From assembly GCF_000340435.2 (NCBI RefSeq), contig NZ_CP011883.2, forward strand, positions 3,208,687 to 3,272,686: 64,000 nt of DNA, written 5' to 3'. Below, piece after piece: positions 8,440 to 15,675 of the stretch; position 1 is the first letter of the stretch, and each line of letters opens with the position of its first letter. The DNA is from Mycobacterium haemophilum DSM 44634. Lineage in GTDB: Bacteria > Actinomycetota > Actinomycetes > Mycobacteriales > Mycobacteriaceae. Both the position numbers and the translations under genes were made by a program. The notes beneath the pieces are model-generated. The model saw only the letters and a list, made by a program, of their open reading frames with translations, ran no database searches and was not told the origin of the DNA.

Positions 8440-8607
8440 AGCATCCAACCTAATCGGAAGATCCGCAGTCGAATAGAGCAAATCGCTGGGGCGTGTCGGC
8501 TCAGTGCGTTGAGGCGCGGTGGGCGGTGGCCAACACGCCAACCGTTTGAACCCTTCCAGCGGTACCAACGTGACTTCCTGTATAAATCAGACCACAGGGG
8601 GGGTTCA

Positions 8608-9675
8608 ATGCGCCTAGCTTTGAAAACACCAACAGCCGTCGCAGATCCGTCGATTGCGGGTGTTGCCGTGAAATTCCCACCAAACCGGTACACGCAGGAC
8701 GAAGCCATCAGTGCACTGACCGAGTTCGCCGGTCCGGAATTTCGCCGCTTTGCTCTCAGCAGCGGGGTCGAGTTTCGAAACACCGCGCTGCCGCTGTCGC
8801 GGTACGGCCAGCTGAGCAGCTTTACCGAGGCGAACGATGCCTTCCTCGAAATCGCCCTCGATCTGGCCGAACAGGCGCTGCTCGCGGCGCTTGACCAGGC
8901 CAAGGTCCGGCCGTCGGAGATCGATATCGTCTTTTCGACAACGGTTACCGGGCTTACTGTTCCGTCGTTGGAAGGGCGGCTAGCCACGCGGGTCGGACTG
9001 CGCCAAGATGTCAAACGTGTGCCCCTGTTTGGTTTGGGCTGTGTCGCTGGCGCAGCCGGGCTGGCGCGTGTCCATGACTACCTGCGCGGCTTCCCCGACC
9101 AGGTGGCCGCCTTGCTAGCGGTCGAGCTGTGCTCGCTGACCGTTCAGCGCGACGACCATTCGATGGCCAATCTCGTCGCCTCCAGCCTTTTTGGTGACGG
9201 CGCCGGCGTCGTCGTCGCTGCCGGAGCCGACCGGGCACCGAACGGACCAAAGCTGCTGGCTACCCGCAGCCGGACCTACCCGGACACCGAAGACGTGTTG
9301 GGCTGGGACATCGGCAGCAACGGGTTTCAGATCGTCCTGTCCGTCGAGGTCTCGACCATCGTCGAGAAATACCTGGGCGACGACGTCCGCAGCTTCCTTG
9401 CCGACCACGGGCTGACCACAGCGGACGTCTCAACGTGGCTGTTGCACGCCGCCGGCCCCAAGGTGATCGACGCGGTCGAAGATGTGCTGGATCTGCCGGC
9501 AGATGCCCTCGACCGCACCAGGAACTCATTGCGTGACAACGGAAACCTGTCGTCGGTCTCGGTACTTGACATCCTCAACAGCACCGTGGCCGACCCACCG
9601 CCGCCGGGTTCGATCGGGCTGATGATCGCCATGGGCCCGGGCTTCTCCGCCGAACTGGTCCTGCTCCGCTGGTAA
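8608..9675 (+). CDS. Type III polyketide synthase (chalcone synthase family, Pks10/11/18-like)
   Basis: A 355-residue homodimeric ketosynthase that condenses an acyl-CoA starter with malonyl-CoA units. The catalytic triad is visible: Cys145 in LFGLGCVAGAAG, His280 in WLLHAAG and Asn313 in DNGNLSS. The GPG loop is present near the C-terminus (MGPGFSAEL, residues 342-350). The ATG at 8608 follows an AGGGGGGG ribosome site; the much longer open frame upstream lies in the decayed oxidoreductase region and is not coding. It heads a tight operon with an ICMT-like methyltransferase (4-bp gap) and an FAD monooxygenase. That is the srsABC layout for methylated alkylresorcinols and quinones. The starter and product are inferred, not shown. 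Confidence 0.95.
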   Translation: MRLALKTPTAVADPSIAGVAVKFPPNRYTQDEAISALTEFAGPEFRRFALSSGVEFRNTALPLSRYGQLSSFTEANDAFLEIALDLAEQALLAALDQAKVRPSEIDIVFSTTVTGLTVPSLEGRLATRVGLRQDVKRVPLFGLGCVAGAAGLARVHDYLRGFPDQVAALLAVELCSLTVQRDDHSMANLVASSLFGDGAGVVVAAGADRAPNGPKLLATRSRTYPDTEDVLGWDIGSNGFQIVLSVEVSTIVEKYLGDDVRSFLADHGLTTADVSTWLLHAAGPKVIDAVEDVLDLPADALDRTRNSLRDNGNLSSVSVLDILNSTVADPPPPGSIGLMIAMGPGFSAELVLLRW

Positions 9676-9679
9676 CGCT

Positions 9680-10180
9680 ATGTATTACTTGCTGATCCTG
9701 GCGGTAGGTGTCGAACGGCTGGTCGAACTGATCGTGGCCAAGCGAAACGCGCGATGGGCCTTTGCCAACGGCGGCAAGGAGTTTGGACACTCGCACTATC
9801 CGGTGATGGTCGGCCTGCACACTGCCCTGCTGCTCGGTTGCATCGTCGAACCGTGGGCCCTGCACCGGCCGTTCATCGGCTGGCTGGGCTGGCCAATGCT
9901 CGGAGTCGCAGGGCTCAGCCAGGTGCTGCGCTGGTGGTGCATCACGACGCTGGGCCGACGGTGGAACACTCGGGTGATCGTGTTACCGGATGCTCCGTTG
10001 GTACGACTCGGGCCCTACCGATGGCTGCACCATCCGAACTATGTTGCAGTGGTGGCCGAGGGTTTGGCGTTGCCGCTAATGCACACCGCGTGGCTGACGG
10101 CGCTCGGTTTCACCCTGGCTAACGCGTTGTTGTTGAGCGTGCGAATTCGGGTGGAGAACTCCGCGTTGGGCTACACATGA
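9680..10180 (+). CDS. ICMT-family membrane methyltransferase (Rv1139c-like)
   Basis: A 166-residue integral membrane protein with four or five TM segments. It carries the isoprenylcysteine carboxyl methyltransferase signature RLGPYRWLHHPNYVAVVAEG at about residues 108-127, with the C-terminal NALLLSVRIRVENSAL segment; both bind SAM in this fold. Bacterial members next to type III PKS genes, such as SrsB, O-methylate phenolic lipids. Start and stop are both shared closely with its neighbours: 4 bp after the PKS stop, and a 4-bp ATGA overlap with the monooxygenase. This supports a role on the polyketide product. Confidence 0.9.
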   Translation: MYYLLILAVGVERLVELIVAKRNARWAFANGGKEFGHSHYPVMVGLHTALLLGCIVEPWALHRPFIGWLGWPMLGVAGLSQVLRWWCITTLGRRWNTRVIVLPDAPLVRLGPYRWLHHPNYVAVVAEGLALPLMHTAWLTALGFTLANALLLSVRIRVENSALGYT

Positions 10181-11196
10181 CGACCACCTATGACACCGAC
10201 CTGCTGATCGTTGGCGGCGGCCCCGGAGGCCTCGCCACCGCGTTACACGCTCGCAGCCAAGGGCTTTCGGTGATCGTGGCCGAGCCGCGTGAGGATCCCA
10301 TCGACAAGGCCTGCGGCGAGGGGCTGATGCCCGGCGGCCTGGCCGAACTGACGTCGCTCGGCGTCGAACCGGCCGGCATCCCGCTGCACGGGATCGCCTA
10401 TTTGAGCGACCATCGCCGGGTGCAGGCACGGTTTCACACCGGGCCGGGGCGGGGTGTGCGGCGCACTACGTTGCACGCCGCGCTGGCAGCACGCGCCAAA
10501 GAGCAAGATACGGAATGGATCCGAGCGCGAGTAACCGCTGTCCAGCAAGACGCGCATGGTGTGACGGCCGCGGGTGTCCGCGCCAAATGGTTGGTGGCGG
10601 CCGACGGACTACATTCCACGGTACGACGTGCCGTCGGAATCAGCGCAACACCCGGAACGCCGCGGCGCTACGGCGTGCGCTGGCATTACCGGGTACCGGC
10701 GTGGTCGGAATTCGTCGAAGTGCATTGGTCCCGTTGGGGTGAGGCGTACGTGACGCCGGTCGAGCCGGACCTCGTCGGCGTCGCGATCTTGTCCCGCAGC
10801 AAACCGGAGCTTGCCTGGTTCCCATGGCTGGCAAGCCATCTGCGCAATGCCAGCCGCGGGCCGGCACGCGGCAGCGGCCCGATGCGACAGGTTGTCTCGC
10901 GTCGCGTCGCCGGACGGGTCCTGTTGGTGGGCGACGCGGCCGGATATGAGGACGCCCTGACAGGTGAGGGCGTCAGCCTCGCCGTTAAGCAAGCCGGTGC
11001 CGCGGTCCACGCCATCGTCGATGATGCACCGTCGTCGTATGAGGCTGCGTGGCATCGGGTTACCCGCGATTACCGGTTGCTTACCCGCGCGTTAGTGGTA
11101 GCCACCACACCACGCGCGACGCGCCGTGCCCTAGTCCCAGCATGTGCGTTACTGCCCGGCGTGTTTGGCCAGGCGGTGAACATCCTGGGGCACTGA
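10177..11196 (+). CDS. FAD-dependent monooxygenase/geranylgeranyl reductase-like oxidoreductase (Rv1138c-like)
   Basis: A 339-residue flavoprotein. The N-terminal dinucleotide fold reads DLLIVGGGPGGLATALHA (residues 7-24). The GD-containing loop is in KWLVAADGLHSTVR (about 129-142), and the FAD-ribose motif is GRVLLVGDAAGYEDALTGEG (about 245-264). These are hallmarks of the PHBH/GGR group. In the srs operon the third gene is a flavin hydroxylase that turns an alkylresorcinol into a quinone. The ATG overlaps the ICMT stop by four bases. H37Rv keeps this gene and its ICMT partner (Rv1138c/Rv1139c), but I do not recall a PKS beside them there. Confidence 0.9.
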   Translation: MTTTYDTDLLIVGGGPGGLATALHARSQGLSVIVAEPREDPIDKACGEGLMPGGLAELTSLGVEPAGIPLHGIAYLSDHRRVQARFHTGPGRGVRRTTLHAALAARAKEQDTEWIRARVTAVQQDAHGVTAAGVRAKWLVAADGLHSTVRRAVGISATPGTPRRYGVRWHYRVPAWSEFVEVHWSRWGEAYVTPVEPDLVGVAILSRSKPELAWFPWLASHLRNASRGPARGSGPMRQVVSRRVAGRVLLVGDAAGYEDALTGEGVSLAVKQAGAAVHAIVDDAPSSYEAAWHRVTRDYRLLTRALVVATTPRATRRALVPACALLPGVFGQAVNILGH

Positions 11197-11363
11197 GGTG
11201 CCCAGCGAGAAGCGCGATGCGCGTTTGCGCAACGCCCCCGCGGTGGCCTTGGGCCTGCGCAGCAGGCGATCCAGATTCGCGGTGTCACGGACCCGAGCGT
11301 CGAGGAGATTGTCACCCCGGTAATTTATGACTAGCTTGCCGGCTCCATATCGAACGCCACAGA
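11149..11363 (-). pseudogene. Unidentified coding remnant antisense to the monooxygenase end
   Basis: On the minus strand a frame is open from about 11363 to a TAA at 11151-11149. It reads like a real C-terminus (KLVINYRGDNLLDARVRDT, then LRRPKATAGALRKRASRF). No ATG, GTG or TTG start precedes it, and its last 48 bp overlap the 3' end of the monooxygenase gene. I do not recognise the family. Most likely it is the surviving tail of a gene lost when this region was rearranged. Confidence 0.4.
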
Positions 11364-11366
11364 TAA

Positions 11367-11940
11367 GTTTTCAATCGCCGAGGTTACCAACGCCGCACAG
11401 ATATAGCTGCAGACGACACCAGCACGGCAGATATCGGTACCAACCGATAAGGAACACGATGCTGGCCGCCGCCCGCAACTGGTCTCAATTGGCGAGTGAC
11501 CTGGGTGCAGCAACGGAGAATATCGGTGCAGTGCTCGAGGCGCTGACGGAGGTGTGGCAGGGCCCGGCGGCGATACGGATGGCCGAGGCCGCCCTGTCGT
11601 ATCGGGCTTGGCTGGTGGAGGTCTCAAATCTTGCCGAGGCGACAGCCAAGCTGACCAGGCGCACGCGCGTGCCTATCAGACGGCACATTTTCTATAGTGC
11701 CCTCAGCGGTGATCGCCGATAACGTTGCCAAAAGAGCGTGGCTGATCCAGACGAACCTACTCGGAAACAACGCTCCAACGATCGCGGCCTTGGATGCCAA
11801 ATATATGCGGTACTGGGCCCAGAATGCCCGGGCGATGAACGTCTATGCAGGTGAAGCATTGGATGAATGTCGCTGCTGACCCCGTTTGCGGAGGCGCCGC
11901 AGATCACTAACGAGCCCGGGTTGGCACAGGGGGGCCACGC
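11367..11940 (+). pseudogene. Decayed PPE-family gene (N-terminal domain only)
   Basis: Pieces of a PPE domain follow each other in changing frames. A weak N-terminal IAEVTNAAQI piece near 11375 comes first. Next is LAAARNWSQLASDLGAATE through EVWQGPAAIRMAEAALSYRAWL (11462-11640). Then comes ARAYQTAHFL (about 11660-11690), and finally VPSAVIADN through NNAPTIAALDAKYMRYWAQNARAM (11697-11860). At least two frame changes and an in-frame TAG separate them. The W-Q-G-P motif and the spacing are those of PPE proteins. H37Rv has PPE16 (Rv1135c) at the corresponding place, so this may be its relic. No partner PE gene is beside it. Confidence 0.8.
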
Positions 11941-13329
11941 CTAGTCGCCTTCGTCGTCGTCCCTATCGTCGTCTCCGGTGCGGAGGAGTTTTTCGGGGTG
12001 CCAGAAGGTGTTGGTGCGGGGTTGGCCGTGGTCGAGGTGTGGGGGCGGGATCCACTCGGTGTCGCCGTGGGTGTTTTTGCGGGTGGTCCAGCCGCCGGGT
12101 TGCAGGAGGCGGTGTTGGGGGCCGCAGCCGAAGGTGAGGTTGTTGATGTCGGTACTGCGGCATTGAGCGTAATCGGTGACATGATGCACTTCGCAGTAGT
12201 ACCCAGGCACCGTGCAGCCGGGCGCGGAGCAGCCACGTTCCTTGGCGTACAACACGATTCGCTGCCCGGGAGAGGCGAGCCGTTTGGTGTGGTAGAGCGC
12301 CAGCGCCTTGCCTTTGTCGAAAATCGCCAGATAGTGCCGGGCATGCCGCGCTAGGCGGATCACATCACTCATCGGCAGAATGCTGCCACCGCCGGTGAGG
12401 CCCGTGCCGGCGGTGGCCTCGAGCTCGGCCAGGGTGGTGGACACGATGATGGAGGCCGGTAGCCCATTGTGCTGACCCAGCTTTCCCGACGCCAGCAGGG
12501 CGCGCAACGCGGCAGTGAGGGCGTCATAGTTGCGTTGGGCGGGGCTGCGGGTATCCCGCTCGATCGCGTCTTGGCTGGGTGCGCCGTCCACACATGCGGT
12601 GTCATCGGTGGGGTTACACATGCCGGGCGCGGCCAGTTTGGCCAGCACAGCCTCCAGCGTGGCGCGGGCCTCGGGGGTCAGCCAGCCGTGCAGCGCCGTC
12701 ATGCCGTCGGTCTGCTGGTTGCCTAAGGTTACGCCGCGCCGCCGGCCGCGGTCGGTGTCGCTGTAGGTGCCGTCGGGATTGAGGCAGTCGGCGAGCCGAT
12801 CGGCCAGCCCGGCCAATTGTTCGGGCCGAAACTGGGAGCCCAGTTTCGCAAGATGCGCTTCGGCGTGTTCGCGGGTTGCCGTATCGACCCAGCCGGGCAA
12901 CCCGTGGCAGAACTTCCGAATCACCGCCACCTGACCGGCGCCGAGCTTCCCGGCGCGTTGTGCTGCGGCGGTCGCGGCCAAGACGGGTGGCAACGGTTCA
13001 CCGGTCAAGCCCCGACGCGGCCCCAGATCGGCGGCCTCCCGGATACGCTTGGCGGCCTCGGCGCGGCTGATCAGCGTCCACTCAGCAATCGCATGCGAAA
13101 GCGTGCCGCCCAACTCTTCGGGGGTCGCTTGGCGGGCAAGCTGATTGATCATCGGGTGTTCGACGGCAGGTATCCTGCGGCGCACCCGCTCACAGCGCTC
13201 CAACAACACCAACCACTCCCGGGCGCACAGCGCATCAAAATCCAGCGCGGCCACACCATCAACCGCAGCATCCAACGCATCAAAGGCCGCCGTGATCGCC
13301 TCCCGATCCACGACCGCGCCACAACCCAT
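11941..13329 (-). CDS. DUF222/HNH endonuclease of the REP13E12 repeat family
   Basis: A 462-residue protein highly similar in style to H37Rv Rv1148c and Rv1128c. DUF222 spans about residues 35-320, and the HNH nuclease motif is at the C-terminus (CSAPGCTVPGYYCEVHHVTDYAQC, with HH and Cys metal residues, then NNLTFGC). The family is multi-copy in mycobacteria, and copies serve as attachment sites for the phiRv1 prophage in M. tuberculosis. The frame is intact, and the tail is very acidic (DDDRDDDEGD). The start at 13329 matches the family start; the ORF runs 32 codons further upstream. It is flanked on both sides by gene fragments. Confidence 0.88.
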   Translation of the reverse strand: MGCGAVVDREAITAAFDALDAAVDGVAALDFDALCAREWLVLLERCERVRRRIPAVEHPMINQLARQATPEELGGTLSHAIAEWTLISRAEAAKRIREAADLGPRRGLTGEPLPPVLAATAAAQRAGKLGAGQVAVIRKFCHGLPGWVDTATREHAEAHLAKLGSQFRPEQLAGLADRLADCLNPDGTYSDTDRGRRRGVTLGNQQTDGMTALHGWLTPEARATLEAVLAKLAAPGMCNPTDDTACVDGAPSQDAIERDTRSPAQRNYDALTAALRALLASGKLGQHNGLPASIIVSTTLAELEATAGTGLTGGGSILPMSDVIRLARHARHYLAIFDKGKALALYHTKRLASPGQRIVLYAKERGCSAPGCTVPGYYCEVHHVTDYAQCRSTDINNLTFGCGPQHRLLQPGGWTTRKNTHGDTEWIPPPHLDHGQPRTNTFWHPEKLLRTGDDDRDDDEGD

Positions 13330-13437
13330 GCCCCCGAAACTATCGGAGGCCACCGACAGAATCCCCGCCCGTGACCACTGATACCGAAGTGACACAAGTG
13401 ATTTCATTCTGTGTCCGATGGACACGTCGGTGAGCGT

Positions 13438-13930
13438 TCAGCCGATCGAGGTAAATCCCATGTGCAGCTCGGTGAGCCCGCACAGCTGCCAGGTCGCGTC
13501 ATAGTTGCCGCGACGGGCGTCCGGTGGGCCGTGCATCACCTCGAGAATGGCGATGTCTGACATCCGATCGAGGATGCGGTAAAGCGAAATTCGCCCCTCT
13601 GCTCGAGCCAGCGGCGCACCGGGGCAGGAACGGTTGCCCCGCCCAAACGCTACATGTTCGCGAACGTTGGCGCGGTCAACGCGAAACTCGTTGGGTTGCT
13701 GAAATTTACGCGCATCCCGGTTGCTCGCGCCGGGCAGCAGCAGCATCACCGTGCTTCCGGGCGGAATCTGCACGTCACCGATCGACGTCGAGGTGCGTGC
13801 CATGCGGAAGTGGCACTTGACCGGGCTTTCGGTCCGCAGTATCTCCTCAGCAAAGCCCGGTGTTCGGCCGCGTCCTCTCGGAACAGCAGGTTCAGCGCCA
13901 CCCGCATCTCTCCGTCACAATGTGGAACGG
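13438..13930 (-). pseudogene. C-terminal fragment of a cytochrome P450
   Basis: The frame from 13872 to 13438 encodes the P450 core end. The K-helix ExxR is in GFAEEILRTESPV, the PERF-like region is NEFRVDRANV, and the haem loop FGRGNRSCPGAPLARAEGR carries the ligand cysteine. Another P450-like scrap, LLFREDAAEHRALL, sits just upstream in a different frame (about 13875-13915). About two thirds of a normal 400-residue P450 are missing, so the gene is dead. Confidence 0.88.
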
Positions 13931-13976
13931 CCGGAGTACCAACTCGATGTGTGCCGCCTACACTGTGTGAAACTGG

Positions 13977-14436
13977 ATGTTCGCTGAGATTGAGTCGGTT
14001 AATCGAGCCGTTCGAGCAAGCTCTCCATAGTCTGGAAGAGCAGTGGTCAGGCACGTCAGCGATACGGATGACCGAGGTGGCCGTGAAGTTTCGCGATTGG
14101 CTGGATACCCTCATCCGCCAGATCCTTGCGACTCACGAACAGATCGAGTGCCTCGTGGACGCCTTTTCGTGTGCGCGTGAGATGACGGTGCATCCGGAAA
14201 GGATGTACCGCAACCGTACGGCGAAGGTGCAGCAGATATTGACGAACGTGGCCGGGCAAAACGCTGCGGACATCGCCGACCTTGAGGACCAATACAGCAA
14301 GTACTGCGCCAAGAACCAAGAAGCGATGATGACTTATGCCGCTCAGGTGTCCGATGAGTTGTCGAAGCTGCCTTCGTGGGAGCCGCCGCCGATCGCCAGC
14401 GCGGCCGGGTTGTTCAAGGACGCCGCCACGGTCTAG
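13977..14436 (+). pseudogene. Second PPE-like fragment, 5' end missing
   Basis: From about 14010 the frame encodes SLEEQWSGTSAIRMTEVAVKFRDWL and then HPERMYRNRTAKVQ, GQNAADIADLEDQYSKYCAKNQEAM and LSKLPSWEPPPIAS, ending at a TAG at 14434-14436. That is the middle and end of a PPE domain. An ATG at 13977 starts MFAEIESVNRAV in another frame, one base out of register. The canonical PPE N-terminus is absent. It could be translated from an alternative start, but a frameshifted relic is more likely. Confidence 0.7.
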
Positions 14437-15329
14437 TGGTCCAGCAACAATGCCATGCTCAACCAAGCCGACCAAGCGAGGAGCAACACGACACCAGCGA
14501 CCAGGACAGCGTTGGCGCGTCTACGGCGCCTATCTTGGGCACGAGGCCGGGACCGACCAGCCCCGTGAATTGGTCCGTGCGAGCTGCACCCGTATCGTAG
14601 GTCGAATGTGCGTCGGCAAATTGGTCGACGACTGCGGTCCGGTGAGGCAGTCGCTGACGTTGCCCTTAAGACGGAGATCGCCTTAGCTTCGACGTTTCAT
14701 GTCATTGGGTTTTGACTGCGGGTAATGCACGGAAGTTCCTGTCCTGCAGGGGATTCTTGGACTGCTGAAATCTCAAGATCTGCGCGTTGGAAGACACTCT
14801 GTCTGTCGGTCGGTCGCCAGGCTGCGTCCAGCGCTGTCGAGAGCGGTGCCATGGTGGTCAAGGCGGGCTCGCCATGACCCTGGCAAGATGCTGCTCGATG
14901 TGGTGTATCGCGGTCGCCCTCGGTGGTGACTGTTTGCCCGATGCGGCCACAGTCCGTGCGCAGCGCGACTGCACCACAACACGACAGCACCGGCGATCAT
15001 CGCCAACACGCCTAACAACAACGACGAGATCGCCGAATCACTCAGCGCCGTAATCGAACTCGACAACGCAGACCCTGCCAATAACATGCAGCGCCAGTAA
15101 ACCCTTGCTTCGGCCGAAGCATTGTTGTATCGCCCGAAGCGCCGTTCTTCCCGTACCCGTAAGCCAAGGCGGCCGCGAATGCCCATCTACGCGCCAGCGA
15201 ACTAAAGTGGACCATAGCTGCGGCACTAGACGGTGACTCGACCATCTGTCGAACCATCGATTTCGCACGCCAAGCGCGCAGGGTAGCCTGGATGATGCAG
15301 CTGGTCTGCTGTCGCCGCACCACGCGGCG
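14437..15329. other. Gene-poor 0.9-kb stretch between the PPE fragment and the metE riboswitch
   Basis: No convincing gene is seen. On the minus strand an ATG at 15087 opens a frame with one hydrophobic segment (ALSDSAISSLLLGVLAMIAG), but the rest is unstructured and lacks a good ribosome site. This could be a relic of the small hypothetical gene that precedes metE in H37Rv. The rest is low in coding signal on both strands and continues the decay zone that starts at 11.2 kb. Confidence 0.45.
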
Positions 15330-15520
15330 CCAGCATCGAGTGATGTTAGCGAAGCATCGCGAGAGGGAACCCGGTGAGAATCCGGGACTGTCCCGCAGCG
15401 GTATGCAGGAACGACCGCCGTCTAGAAGCACTGGTCTTAGGAAATCCGAGACTGGGAAGCGACGGCCTTTAGGAGCACCTACCGGTGCGCGCCTGCGAGT
15501 CCGAAGACCTGCCGGCTGTG
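15330..15520 (+). promoter_or_regulatory. Cobalamin (B12) riboswitch of metE
   Basis: The conserved core is plain: GAGGGAACCCGGTGAGAATC near 15360, then CTGTCCCGCAGCGGTAT, and the 3' element GAGTCCGAAGACCTGCCGG at about 15497-15515. These are the invariant blocks of the class I cobalamin aptamer. About 160 nt separate it from the metE GTG, enough for an expression platform. In M. tuberculosis the metE leader riboswitch shuts off this B12-independent enzyme when cobalamin is present, and the same logic is expected here. Confidence 0.95.
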
Positions 15521-15675
15521 TCGGGCGCGCCGCGTCCGACGGCTCACCGCCTCGTGGAATGGGCGTTTGGCCGGAGCCGTTAGCGGTAGTACCTCTAAAT
15601 AGATTAGGTGCTGCCGCATCGGATCGGCTGTGCGTCCGCTGGCGGTGACCACCCTGCTAATTAAAGGACGAACTC

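Noticed and set aside
8224..8607. A 128-residue N-terminal extension of the type III PKS
   Set aside because: It runs antisense through the oxidoreductase relic, has no similarity to PKS, and a good ribosome site precedes the ATG at 8608.
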